A DNA stretch of 64,000 nucleotides from Mannheimia pernigra (GCF_013377995.1 NZ_CP055305.1:744001-808000); one strand, 5' to 3'. Shown: positions 27,439 through 35,700, numbered from the stretch's first letter. Notes: a model not told the origin generated them from the letters alone. Numbers and translations: made by a program.

Positions 27439-27942
27439 ATGTCAGAAGAAAATCAAGTTGCTTCAACAGAAGAGGCTACACAAGCGCCTTTCGAACTTCA
27501 AATTCAACGTGTTTATGTGAAAGATGTTTCATTTGAAGCGCCGAATTTGCCTACTATTTTCCATCAAGAATGGAAGCCACAGTTAGGTTTTGAGTTAGAT
27601 ACTGAAACCAAAGAGATCGGTGAAGATTTATACGAAGTAACATTGCACATTACTGTACAAACTACTTTGGAAGATAGCAATGATGTTGCGTTTATCTGCG
27701 AGGTGAAACAAGCAGGTGTCTTTACCATTAAAGGTCTAGAAGGCATTCAGCTTGCTCATTGTTTAGCGTCGCAATGTCCAAATGTGCTTTATCCTTATGC
27801 ACGTGAATTAATCGCAAGCTTGGTTAATCGGGGTACATTCCCTGCGCTCAATCTTTCCCCAGTAAATTTTGATGCGTTATTTATGGATTACCTCCAAAGC
27901 CAGCAGCAAGAAGAAAGCTCAGAGCAGTCATTAGCTAACTAA
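27439..27942 (+). CDS. secB: Protein-export chaperone SecB
   Basis: This 167-residue cytoplasmic chaperone keeps preproteins unfolded and hands them to SecA. Typical segments are FELQIQRVYVKDVSFEAPNLP near residue 18, YEVTLHITVQ, and CPNVLYPYARELIASLVNRGTFPALNLSPVNFDALF. It follows yibN by 21 bp with AAGGAAA before the ATG. SecB clients would include the large exported proteins in this window. Confidence 0.97.
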   Translation: MSEENQVASTEEATQAPFELQIQRVYVKDVSFEAPNLPTIFHQEWKPQLGFELDTETKEIGEDLYEVTLHITVQTTLEDSNDVAFICEVKQAGVFTIKGLEGIQLAHCLASQCPNVLYPYARELIASLVNRGTFPALNLSPVNFDALFMDYLQSQQQEESSEQSLAN

Positions 27943-27953
27943 GCATTTTAGAG

Positions 27954-27985
27954 AAATAGGTATGCACTGCATACCTATTTTTTTA
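27954..27985 (+). terminator. Rho-independent terminator after secB
   Basis: AAATAGGTATGCA is separated by one base from its exact reverse complement and followed by a T run. An uptake signal sequence (ACAAGCGGTCG) follows directly. Confidence 0.88.
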
Positions 27986-28049
27986 TCTTACAAGCGGTCG
28001 TTTTTTACGAATTTTTTGCAACTTTATTTGAGAATTAAACAGAGGCTCT

Positions 28050-29060
28050 ATGAGTGAAGTTTATTCAGCACCAATCGCCGTGTTGGGTGCAGGCTCTTAC
28101 GGTACGGCACTCGCAATTGCTCTTTCTCGCAATGGTCATAAAACCTACTTATGGGGACATAACCCAGTAAAAATGGCGGAACTTGCTAAAGTTAGGATGA
28201 ACCAAGCTTTTTTGCCAGATATTATTTTTCCAGAAGCGTTGGAAGTGGTTTCAGATTTATCAACGGTATTGCAAAAAGTTAAAGATTTGCTCATTGTTGT
28301 GCCAAGCCACGTATTTTCTGATGTTTTGATGCAAATTAAGCCGATTTTGTCTAAAGAGCACCGCATTATGTGGGCAACTAAAGGGCTCGAACGAGATACA
28401 GGACGATTATTACAAACGGTAACGCAAGAAATTCTAGGCGAATCTTACCCACTCGCTGTGCTTTCTGGTCCAACTTTTGCAAAAGAGCTTGCTTTAGGCC
28501 TACCAACTGCTATTGCTCTTGCTTCAACGGATCCTATTTTTGCTGATGAAATGCAACAACGTATTCACTGCTCAAAGGCATTCCGTGTTTACCTCAACAG
28601 CGATATTGTTGGGGTGCAACTGGGCGGTGCAATTAAAAATGTGATTGCCATTGGTGCTGGTATTTCAGATGGAATGGGGTTTGGAGCAAATGCTAGAACT
28701 GCCTTAATAACTAGAGGGCTTGCTGAAATTAGCCGCTTAGGTGCCTCTTTAGGCGCTGATCCAAAAACCTTTACAGGAATGGCGGGTCTAGCTGACCTAG
28801 TGCTGACTTGTACCGATAATCAATCTAGAAATCGCCGCTTTGGACTCGCTCTTGGACAAGGAAAATCGGCAGAAGCCGCTATCGGTGAAATTAAGCAAGT
28901 AGTGGAAGGTTTTTACAATACCAAAGAAGCGTATTTACTTGCACAAAAACAAAGTGTTGAAATGCCTATAGTCGAGCAGATTTATCAAATCCTCTTTTGT
29001 GGGAAAAATGCTTCGGATGCAGTTAAAGATTTGTTAGGGCGTGAGCGAAAAGAGGAATAA
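28050..29060 (+). CDS. gpsA: Glycerol-3-phosphate dehydrogenase [NAD(P)+]
   Basis: This 336-residue enzyme makes sn-glycerol 3-phosphate for phospholipid synthesis. It has the Rossmann motif VLGAGSYGTALAIALSRNGH near residues 11-30, and SGPTFAKELALGLPTA, LGGAIKNVIAIGAGISDGMGFG and TGMAGLADLVLTC, which hold the catalytic lysine and substrate-binding residues. It ends one base before the cysE ATG. Confidence 0.97.
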   Translation: MSEVYSAPIAVLGAGSYGTALAIALSRNGHKTYLWGHNPVKMAELAKVRMNQAFLPDIIFPEALEVVSDLSTVLQKVKDLLIVVPSHVFSDVLMQIKPILSKEHRIMWATKGLERDTGRLLQTVTQEILGESYPLAVLSGPTFAKELALGLPTAIALASTDPIFADEMQQRIHCSKAFRVYLNSDIVGVQLGGAIKNVIAIGAGISDGMGFGANARTALITRGLAEISRLGASLGADPKTFTGMAGLADLVLTCTDNQSRNRRFGLALGQGKSAEAAIGEIKQVVEGFYNTKEAYLLAQKQSVEMPIVEQIYQILFCGKNASDAVKDLLGRERKEE

Positions 29061-29061
29061 T

Positions 29062-29877
29062 ATGCAACGAGATGAAATTAATCAGATTTGGCAATCTATT
29101 AGAGAAGAGGCAAAAGATCTTGCTAACAGTGAGCCGATGTTAGCGAGTTTTTTCCATGCAACTATTTTAAAACACCATAATTTGGGTGATGCGTTAAGTT
29201 ATATTTTAGCAAATAAGCTGGAAAATCCGATTATGCCAGCAATTGCATTAAAAGAGATTATTGAAGAAGCCTATAGAGCAGAGCCCGAAATTATTGCGAG
29301 TGCTGCCTGTGATATTAATGCAGTTCGCACACGCGATCCTGCAGTCGATAAATGGAGTACGCCATTACTTTATCTAAAAGGCTTCCATGCTCTACAAAGC
29401 TACCGAGTCACGCACTATTTATGGAATCAAGGCAGAAAGGCACTTGCGGTTTATTTACAAAATGAAATTTCAGTTGCTTTTGATGTGGATATTCACCCTG
29501 CTGCAAAAGTGGGCTGTGGCATAATGTTTGACCACGCTACGGGCATTGTAATAGGCGAAACCTCGGTTATTGAAAATGACGTTTCAATTTTGCAAGGCGT
29601 CACACTAGGTGGAACAGGTAAAGAAAATGGCGACCGCCATCCGAAAATTCGAGAAGGTGTAATGATTGGTGCTGGTACGAAAATTCTGGGTAATATTGAA
29701 ATTGGTCGTTATTCAAAAATTGGTGCAAATTCGGTGGTACTACAACCTGTTCCAGAATATGCTACCGCCGCTGGCGTACCTGCTCGCATTATAGGCAAGT
29801 CCTCAGAACAAAAACCAGCATTCGATATGAACCAATATTTCGGAGACGAACAGCGATTGTTTGGCGATGGAATTTAG
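29062..29877 (+). CDS. cysE: Serine O-acetyltransferase
   Basis: This 271-residue enzyme acetylates L-serine with acetyl-CoA, the first step of cysteine synthesis. An N-terminal helical domain (about 1-140) precedes a left-handed beta helix of hexapeptide repeats with DIHPAAKVGCGIMFDHATGIVIGE and the GVTLGGTGKENGDRHPKI loop. The ATG at 29062 is chosen over an in-frame start inside gpsA. The C-terminal tail reaches FGDGI, typical of full-length CysE that docks CysK. Confidence 0.97.
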   Translation: MQRDEINQIWQSIREEAKDLANSEPMLASFFHATILKHHNLGDALSYILANKLENPIMPAIALKEIIEEAYRAEPEIIASAACDINAVRTRDPAVDKWSTPLLYLKGFHALQSYRVTHYLWNQGRKALAVYLQNEISVAFDVDIHPAAKVGCGIMFDHATGIVIGETSVIENDVSILQGVTLGGTGKENGDRHPKIREGVMIGAGTKILGNIEIGRYSKIGANSVVLQPVPEYATAAGVPARIIGKSSEQKPAFDMNQYFGDEQRLFGDGI

Positions 29878-29992
29878 CTACTTTAGATTTCTTCATAGGT
29901 ACGCATAGGACAATAAAAAAGCCCTGTAAGTTTTTTGATCTGCCCCCCAAAAGTTGGACTCACTTTCCAACTGATTAAGGTGCAGATTTTTT

Positions 29993-30511
29993 ATGACTAA
30001 ATACCCCCAAATTTTTAAACAACAAGTCGTGGATTTCTATGTTGAACATCACGAAAATCTTCCTATAACACTTCATCATTTTGATTTATCTAGTAAAACA
30101 GTGAGACGTTGGATTGCTCAATATAAATATTCAGGTATCAATGGGTTAGCTGTCCTCCATTGTAAAAGAGCTTACTCTCCAGAATTTAAGTTTCAGGTGA
30201 TTAAATCAATCCTTGATGGTTTATTTTCTGCTGAAGAGGCGACTCTTCATTTTGGTATTTCCAATAGCGGGGTAATCAGCCAATGGTTGAAAGCCTTTCG
30301 GAAAAGCGGTATAAATGGACTCCAACCAAAATCCAAAGGTCGCCCGAGTATGAAGCCTCACTATGCGAAAATGCCGCCACCGCCTAAAACAGAAGAAGAC
30401 CGCCTACGCTTGCGTATTTTAGAACTAGAAGCAGAGGTAGCCTATCTAAAAAAGTTAGACGAGATAATCAAAAGGGGCGAAGCCAAACGGCAGAAACAAT
30501 CCAAAAGTTAA
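29993..30511 (+). CDS. IS3-family transposase OrfA
   Basis: This 172-residue protein has two helix-turn-helix units (LSSKTVRRWIAQYKYSGINGL and FGISNSGVISQWLKAFRKSGINGL) and a C-terminal leucine-zipper-like helix (RLRILELEAEVAYLKKLDEIIK). OrfA binds the terminal repeats. The slippery heptamer A AAA AAG in its last part should give a -1 frameshift to the OrfAB transposase. Confidence 0.9.
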   Translation: MTKYPQIFKQQVVDFYVEHHENLPITLHHFDLSSKTVRRWIAQYKYSGINGLAVLHCKRAYSPEFKFQVIKSILDGLFSAEEATLHFGISNSGVISQWLKAFRKSGINGLQPKSKGRPSMKPHYAKMPPPPKTEEDRLRLRILELEAEVAYLKKLDEIIKRGEAKRQKQSKS

Positions 30512-31314
30512 GAGAACACTATCCGTTAGCTATTCTTCTGCGAATAGCAAAGCTGGCTCGAAGTACATTCTTTTATCATCAACCCCCTAAATTAGACAAA
30601 GACAGTGAGCTCAAAAAACGGATTTGTGAAATTAAGCAGAAAGAGCCTCACTATGGTTATCGCCGAGTCACCGCAAAATTAGGCGATGTGAATCACAAAC
30701 GAGTTCAACGCTTGATTCAAGTAATGGGCTGACAAGTTAGGTCGAAGAAACAACGTAAATATAACGCTTATAAAGGAGAACAAGGCAAAGTCGCGCCAAA
30801 TCTGTTACAAAGAAACTTTAGTGCAACTAAGCCGAATGAGAAATGGCTGACAGACATTACCGAATTTAAAGTGAAAGAAGAGAAGCTCTATTTTTCGCCG
30901 ATTTTAGATTGCTTTAACAATGAATTGGTCGCTTATCAAATGAGCCGTAGCCCAAATGGCATGCTTGTACAGAAAATGTTATGACAAGCGGTCGAAAAGC
31001 TCCCGAAAAATGCAAATCTGATATGACATTCAGACCAAGGTTTTCATTATCAAATGCATCGTTATCAGAGTCTATTAGCTAAAAATGGTATTCAGCAAAG
31101 TATGTCTGGGAAAGGGAATTGTTTAGATAATGCGGCGATGGAAAGCTTTTTTGGGCGAATGAAAACAGAATGCTTTTACGAAAAAACGTTTGAGAGTATT
31201 GATGAACTGGAACAAGTCATCAATGAATATGTTCGTTACTATAATGAAGAACGAATCCAACTAAAACTAAAAGGACTGAGTCCGATACAATATCGACATC
31301 AGTCCTTTAAATAA
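30454..31314 (+). pseudogene. IS3-family transposase OrfB (rve/DDE integrase), interrupted by three TGA codons
   Basis: In the -1 frame from the slippery site the DDE domain can be read across the element: KWLTDITEF (first Asp), FSPILDCFNNELVAY (second Asp) and NAAMESFFGRMKTE (Glu). The frame is interrupted by TGA at 30730, 30982 and 31024 and by no other stop, with no frameshift between. At 31024 the context LI-stop-HSDQG would take one residue before the conserved HSDQG. The catalytic protein cannot be made in full without suppression. Confidence 0.85.
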
Positions 31315-31340
31315 CAGTCTAACTTTTTGGGGGCAGATCA

Positions 31341-31789
31341 TTGATTTTCAAGGCTTTTTAGGTATCTATAGAACGCTATAGGTTTATAATTTGGTGGGCT
31401 GGGGTCATCTGAATTGAGTGTCATCAAGCCTTGATAAATAAGGGTTTTGGTTAATTCAAATTTTATTTGTACTCCTAAATATACTCCTAAAATTCAAAGT
31501 GCCTCATTAAATAGATTATTTTGTAATCGGTGATATGTAGCTTATTTTACCTTTGCCATTCTTTTTTCAAAGTTTAGAAAAATAGTTTTGAAAAAAATAT
31601 CACCATTATCACCAAAAATAGGCTTAAAGTATTGATATATAAGGCTTTGTAGAGTGGTGATGTTTTGGTGAAATTGGTGATATTTGGGTAAAATAGGTGA
31701 TATTTAGGGGGCGTTTTTAATGTAATAGGAATTTTAAAGCCGTCAATTTCTCAATCAACGGCTTTTTAATGTAGTAATATGTAGTAGGT
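31341..31789. other. Non-coding end of the satellite element: possible att-like sequence and replication iterons
   Basis: After the right arm of the cysE terminator come a stretch whose reverse complement (TTCAGATGACCCCAGCCCACCA in two parts around 31390-31415) loosely resembles a tRNA 3' end, and two tandem 12-mers T(G/A)TACTCCTAAA at 31468-31491. A cluster of GGTGA motifs follows and is listed separately. No open frame of note is present. An integrase gene would be expected at such an end but is absent. Confidence 0.45.
31529..31705. repeat. GGTGA iteron cluster, candidate replication origin of the satellite
   Basis: GGTGAT(A/G) or GGTGAA motifs occur directly at 31529, 31656, 31667, 31676 and 31696, and in reverse orientation at 31598-31604 and 31607-31613. 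Most are followed by T-rich DNA (GGTGATATTT, GGTGATGTTTT). Phage P4 initiates replication at iterons with a GGTGA core bound by its alpha protein, and a P4-type helicase gene lies about 1 kb away here. Origin function is inference. Confidence 0.5.
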
Positions 31790-32188
31790 TTAAATTGCCA
31801 ACTGTTCAGGGGTGCAGTTGTAGATTTTAGCTAGTTTTTCCCTTGTGCGTTTCTGTGGTCGGTTGCCTTTGCGTTCAGCTTGTGAAATAGCAGATTGTGA
31901 AAGCCCTGTTTTTTCCGCCACGTCTTGCTGTGATAGGTTGCGGTAAATCCGCCACGCTCCTAATGAATTGATGTTTTGTTCTAGTTTGATCTTCACTACT
32001 TCAAAAGGTAGTGTTACATCGTCAAATTCATCATTATCTACTTCAATCTCTACAAGGTCTTGTTCGGTTTCGTCATCATAAGGGAAGTTATATTTACCCG
32101 CCCCAGTTAGCTCTTCAAATTCAGCCACCGGCACAAGCACAAATAAATCCTTGCCGTTGGTGTCTTTAATTGTTTGATATGGTTTCAT
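31790..32188 (-). CDS. XRE-family helix-turn-helix protein, likely antitoxin
   Basis: This 132-residue protein has an acidic N-terminal half (about 1-65) and an XRE helix-turn-helix (about 75-130; YRNLSQQDVAEKTGLSQSAISQAERKGNRPQKRTREKLAKI). It lies 42 bp downstream of a RelE/ParE-like gene on the same strand, the toxin-first order of higBA-like systems. It would neutralise the toxin and repress the pair by binding its promoter. Confidence 0.8.
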   Translation of the reverse strand: MKPYQTIKDTNGKDLFVLVPVAEFEELTGAGKYNFPYDDETEQDLVEIEVDNDEFDDVTLPFEVVKIKLEQNINSLGAWRIYRNLSQQDVAEKTGLSQSAISQAERKGNRPQKRTREKLAKIYNCTPEQLAI

Positions 32189-32230
32189 TTCGCATTCTCC
32201 GCTTATTTGAGGGGCTTTCGCCCCTATTCT

Positions 32231-32497
32231 TTAATGTGTATAGGTTTGCTCGTCTCGTTTTGCTATCGTTTGAATTTCGATGATTTTTGGCTCTCCATCC
32301 TGCACCTCGAAAATCACTCTATACCGTCCAACTCTTAGCCTAAACCTATTTATATAGCCCTTTAGTTTTTTAATATCGAGTTGAACATCAGGGAATAAAA
32401 CAAGTGCTTCAATTGCATCCAAAATAGCTTGTATATATCGACTATCAATTTTTGAGAGTTGCTTATCCGCTTTCCCTGTGAATGTGATTTTATTCAT
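32231..32497 (-). CDS. RelE/ParE-superfamily toxin
   Basis: This 88-residue protein has the family pattern: an N-terminal beta strand (ITFTGKADKQLSKI), two helices, and the strands LKGYINRFRLRVGRYRVIFEVQDGEPKIIEIQTIAKR. The RVGRYRVIF core is typical. Members either cleave ribosome-bound mRNA or inhibit gyrase, and sequence alone does not settle which. The pair may stabilise the satellite in the chromosome. Confidence 0.82.
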   Translation of the reverse strand: MNKITFTGKADKQLSKIDSRYIQAILDAIEALVLFPDVQLDIKKLKGYINRFRLRVGRYRVIFEVQDGEPKIIEIQTIAKRDEQTYTH

Positions 32498-32584
32498 TGT
32501 GTAGCATTCTCTTATTATTTAACAATAGATGTATTATAAAGACTTATATTTGTCTAATCAATTATATTATAAGTAAATTATAAA

Positions 32585-32614
32585 TAAAAAGCCTAGCATA
32601 TTTCAGCTAGGCTT
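32585..32614 (-). terminator. Rho-independent terminator after the helicase gene
   Basis: AAGCCTAGC and GCTAGGCTT pair around an 8-nt loop; read on the minus strand the stem is followed by TTTTTATTTA. It separates the satellite operon from the toxin-antitoxin genes. Confidence 0.85.
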
Positions 32615-32631
32615 ATGATGTGGCGGTAGGG

Positions 32632-34395
32632 CTAACCGTCTCGCCATTCGTCCATAGTGCTTTGATAGTCTTTATAAGAGATGTTTAACGTTTTATTTCC
32701 TGTTTTCATTACTTCAATAATCTGTGCTTGTTCTCTGCTTGCTTTTAAGGCTTCAGGGAATGCCCTTTTAAAGTGTTGGAGTGATAACGGCTTTTGTCCG
32801 ATACAATCACAAAAGAATAGATAGGCTTTATAGAGTGCTTTACTTTCGTTTAGTGATGTTCTCGTTGAACCCCATCGCATAGAGATTGGCTTGCTATTGT
32901 CTATCTTGAAATGTGTAGCAAAACTGATTAAGTGATTACTCTCTCGCTGCATTTCTATCGCTTCGCCTTGCTTTTGATGTGATAGCAATACTTCTCTTGC
33001 CTGTTCGGGGTTTGGGAAAGTGTTTAGCAAGCGGTGAATAATACCGTAAATTTCCCCTTTGACCTTTTCAATGAAATCATCATCACGTACATCATCAGGA
33101 ATTTTACGCCCAAAGTAGAAAGTAACCTTGCGTCTTAAGTGTCCGCTGTTTTGGTTGCCGTCTCTGCCGTCAGTAAACGTGATAACGTTATTTGTCGCAT
33201 ACATAAAAATGATTTTAGGGTAGTAGTCTATGCCTTGCTTGTATAGCAATCTAACGCCGACTGCTTCGCCTCCTGTTGCTCGTTTCAATCCATCTGCATT
33301 TCCGCAGTAGTATGGCTGTTCAGGTGATAGCACAAGCGATTTACCGATAATCTTTGCTAACTCGGTTTGTTCATCAAATCCGCCAATATCAAGAATAGTG
33401 GTATTGCCTCGCCCATTAATTACTTTGGCGATTTCACCAAAGATTGATTTACCTGCACCGGCTACGCCTACTACCTCAAAATAGAGCTGCCATTTATAGC
33501 GGTTAGTTAAGACTGCGTATAACGCCCCGAATAGGGCTTCTCGCTTGTTTTTGTTGCCATTAGAAGCAAAGTCTAACCATTGCTCAAAGTACGGTGTATC
33601 GGTGCTATTTGGGTTTATTTCGTAGTCCTCAATCTCTCGTAAATAATCCTCTTTTGTGATGGCGGTAAATTCGCCTGTATGTTTGTTTAGCTTACCATTC
33701 GCAAACCCGATTATATCGGGCGAACCGTCAGGCATTTGGGGGATTTTACGCTCTACCAGTTTAGCTAGGCTTGTAATTTTTCGGTCTGAAAAATCAATAT
33801 CCACTTCTTCAAAAAATGCCATTATCTGCCGTTCAAGCATTTCATTATCGAGCGATTGCCAGTAAATGCCGTTGTAAAGGTAGTTTATGCCTAACTTAGT
33901 GTCTCGGGCTAGTGGTTGTGGTTGCCATTTCAAAAAGGCGTGTAATAGCTCCTTTTGTGTTGGGTTATCGGATATGCTTATATCGCTTTCCGCTTTCACT
34001 CTTCCGCCATCTTTCCCCATTTCCGCACGCAATCGGGCAATGTATTCACTTACATTTTCTTCAAGCTGTAGAGCTTCATCATAGAAAGCTACCGTTTCAG
34101 CCGTTGAATGTTTGGCAAGGTTTTGACAGATAGCCGATTTCTCGGCTTCTGTGAGTGTTCCTGCTCGATAGATTGAGGTTGTTCCTACCTCTACCGCCAA
34201 TTTCAAGCGGTCGATTTCTCGCAATTCTTTACCACCTAGAATGATAGGTTGATAGTCGCTTTCTGATTTCGTCCACTCTAGCACGGTTTGCTTTTTGGTT
34301 TTATCCCACGCATTGCTACCGGCTATGATGTAGGCTTCGTATGGTTTGCCTTTCGGTTGCTTGTTTACGTTCGGGGCATTCTTGAGTTTAGTCAT
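32632..34395 (-). CDS. P4-type phage/plasmid replicative helicase (D5-like), primase half absent
   Basis: This 587-residue protein has a D5-like region (about 160-300; LGINYLYNGIYWQSLDNEMLERQI) and an SF3 helicase (about 300-480) with Walker A GVAGAGKS near residue 317, then KSLVLSPEQ and a sensor-like MYATNN. A C-terminal winged-helix-like part follows. P4 alpha-type proteins usually carry an N-terminal zinc/Toprim primase in a polypeptide of about 770 residues; no such domain is visible here. It overlaps the upstream small gene by 8 bp. Confidence 0.85.
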   Translation of the reverse strand: MTKLKNAPNVNKQPKGKPYEAYIIAGSNAWDKTKKQTVLEWTKSESDYQPIILGGKELREIDRLKLAVEVGTTSIYRAGTLTEAEKSAICQNLAKHSTAETVAFYDEALQLEENVSEYIARLRAEMGKDGGRVKAESDISISDNPTQKELLHAFLKWQPQPLARDTKLGINYLYNGIYWQSLDNEMLERQIMAFFEEVDIDFSDRKITSLAKLVERKIPQMPDGSPDIIGFANGKLNKHTGEFTAITKEDYLREIEDYEINPNSTDTPYFEQWLDFASNGNKNKREALFGALYAVLTNRYKWQLYFEVVGVAGAGKSIFGEIAKVINGRGNTTILDIGGFDEQTELAKIIGKSLVLSPEQPYYCGNADGLKRATGGEAVGVRLLYKQGIDYYPKIIFMYATNNVITFTDGRDGNQNSGHLRRKVTFYFGRKIPDDVRDDDFIEKVKGEIYGIIHRLLNTFPNPEQAREVLLSHQKQGEAIEMQRESNHLISFATHFKIDNSKPISMRWGSTRTSLNESKALYKAYLFFCDCIGQKPLSLQHFKRAFPEALKASREQAQIIEVMKTGNKTLNISYKDYQSTMDEWRDG

Positions 34396-34657
34396 ATTTG
34401 CCCCCTGTTGCTAATCGTTGCTTTTCAATGCGGTTTATCTTGGTGGCGGTGTGAGGTGTAAAGGCTTGTTGATTAAAATCAAGTCCTTCCATTTCGCTTA
34501 ATGCACCGATCAAAATGCTATGTACGCCCTCTAAAGCCACGGATATAGCGACTCCGTCCATATCTTGTAGGCGAGATTTCATCATTGCTTCAAGAATATT
34601 GGCTGCTTGCCAACACTTAAAAATGCCGTTGTTAAATTGCTCTTGCTGATTAGTCAT
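34388..34657 (-). CDS. Small satellite protein, hypothetical
   Basis: I do not recognise this 89-residue protein. It is largely helical by composition (KCWQAANILEAMMKSRLQDMDGVAISVALEGVHSILIGALSEME). The central part resembles the neighbouring 66-residue protein: both have a helix around ILEAM or MLEMI, then a D/T-x-I/V-x-I/V-x-x-AL-x-GV segment. It overlaps the helicase start, suggesting coupled translation. Confidence 0.65.
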   Translation of the reverse strand: MTNQQEQFNNGIFKCWQAANILEAMMKSRLQDMDGVAISVALEGVHSILIGALSEMEGLDFNQQAFTPHTATKINRIEKQRLATGGKYD

Positions 34658-34667
34658 ACCCGCCCCC

Positions 34668-34868
34668 TTAAATCTCTTCCAAACGTGTTACGCTGTCATC
34701 AATCATCTTGACCACGCCTCTTAAAGCCGTGCCTATATTGATAGTATCTTCGTTAGCAAGTAGGTTATCCTTAATCATTTCAAGCATACATAGAGCTTCC
34801 CATAGGGTGCATTTGGCTGTGTCAAAATCCTCTAATTCTTGGGCATTGATTTCTTGAGATTTATACAT
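34668..34868 (-). CDS. Small satellite protein, hypothetical (paralogue of neighbour)
   Basis: This 66-residue helical protein starts at the ATG at 34868, which overlaps the stop of the Icd-like gene (ATGTATAA); a longer frame to 34901 is less likely. CTLWEALCMLEMIKDNLLANEDTINIGTALRGVVKMIDDSV aligns by eye with the downstream 89-residue protein, so the two probably arose by duplication. The function is unknown. Confidence 0.6.
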   Translation of the reverse strand: MYKSQEINAQELEDFDTAKCTLWEALCMLEMIKDNLLANEDTINIGTALRGVVKMIDDSVTRLEEI

Positions 34869-35700
34869 ATTGCACCCCCTCAAAACGTGAAGAAAGGGCA
34901 ATAGGGGAGCGAATGCTATTCAACTTCCACCATTGGTGGAAGTTAATAAAACGTGTAGAGCGAACGATAGGCGTAGTTTTGGCGGTGTTGCCGGTTTGGG
35001 TTGGTTTTTTCATAGTGTCGTATGTTTTAGTTAGTTGATAAAATGACTTATCGCTTTGTGAAAGGTGCGATAAGGGTTCAACTGCTACATACGAATAGCC
35101 CCCCTTATTCGTGCTTAAAGCCTTATTTCGGGGTGTCGCCCTTACCGCTAATTCTGAATAGATCTTGGGTGTAGTAATCCCGTGATTGTGAATTTGAGGT
35201 AAAAAAAGACCGCTTGTATCACGCTTGCGGTTAGCGTCGTATGTAGTAGTGAGGTCATTATGACCGCAACCATCCACACTTGGCAAGCTGTTATTTTGTT
35301 CAGTATCGCAAGCGGTCATATTTGCTGAATTATTTACAAGTGGATTGCGTAAACGTGCCACTAGAAGCGGTTTAGAGGCAAATTGAACACGGCTCAAGGC
35401 TTCGGCTTTGTTGTTGGCGTGTACGGTGATTTTCAGGCGTTGTGAGCCTAGTAAGAGGAATTTGTAGATCATTGATGATAGCTCCGTGTTTGATTTTTCA
35501 GGGGCTACCGCTAAACTTCTGACGATTTGGGCGGTAACGTGTAACGGGGTCAGAAACTGCGATACACGGAACACAGCAAAGGGCGAACCTTTCCCATTAC
35601 ACGCTACCATAGAGAGAAAGGCAATCTGCCCAAAAGTGGGGAGATTGTTTTCTTTGGGTGTGTGTGTGCTACAAACAAAAATAGCACGATTGAATGGCAT
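34861..35700 (-). CDS. Host cell division inhibitor Icd-like / Ash-family satellite protein
   Basis: This 279-residue, low-hydrophobicity protein has FVCSTHTPKENNLPTFGQIAFLSMVACNGKGSPFAVFRVSQFLTP at the N-terminus and LLLGSQRLKITVHANNKAEALSRV in the middle, a pattern I associate with Icd-like and Ash proteins of P4-like satellites. In P1 and P4 relatives such genes overlap others in alternative frames and can affect cell division. The role here is not shown. A CRP-like palindrome lies about 100 bp upstream. Confidence 0.65.
   Translation of the reverse strand: MPFNRAIFVCSTHTPKENNLPTFGQIAFLSMVACNGKGSPFAVFRVSQFLTPLHVTAQIVRSLAVAPEKSNTELSSMIYKFLLLGSQRLKITVHANNKAEALSRVQFASKPLLVARLRNPLVNNSANMTACDTEQNNSLPSVDGCGHNDLTTTYDANRKRDTSGLFLPQIHNHGITTPKIYSELAVRATPRNKALSTNKGGYSYVAVEPLSHLSQSDKSFYQLTKTYDTMKKPTQTGNTAKTTPIVRSTRFINFHQWWKLNSIRSPIALSSRFEGVQYV

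Larger units (their letters stand above)
29936..31340 (+). mobile_element. IS3-family (IS150-type) insertion sequence, decayed
   Basis: The element is about 1.4 kb long. The left end TGATCTGCCCCCCAAAAGTT and the right end (reverse complement TGATCTGCCCCCAAAAAGTT) are imperfect terminal inverted repeats beginning TG, as in the IS150 group. It carries orfA and orfB in the -1 frame arrangement with an A-AAA-AAG slippery site at 30448-30454. I see no convincing 3-4 bp target duplication (flanks TTT and TTG). orfB is interrupted, so the copy is probably not autonomous. Confidence 0.88.
29915..31365 (+). terminator. Probable cysE terminator split by an insertion sequence
   Basis: The left arm AAAAAAGCC lies at about 29915-29923, before the insertion sequence; the right arm AAGGCTTTTT lies at about 31350-31359, after it. 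Joined without the element, the two arms give a hairpin ending in a T run about 40 bp after cysE. The split arrangement is inference. Confidence 0.5.

Noticed and set aside
30730..31026. Selenocysteine or TGA-as-tryptophan recoding in the transposase
   Set aside because: All other genes in the window use TGG for Trp and standard stops; I saw no selenocysteine insertion structure. Point decay is simpler.
31385..31420. A tRNA gene near the insertion sequence
   Set aside because: Only a loose match to a 3' arm is visible; no acceptor, D or anticodon stems can be drawn.
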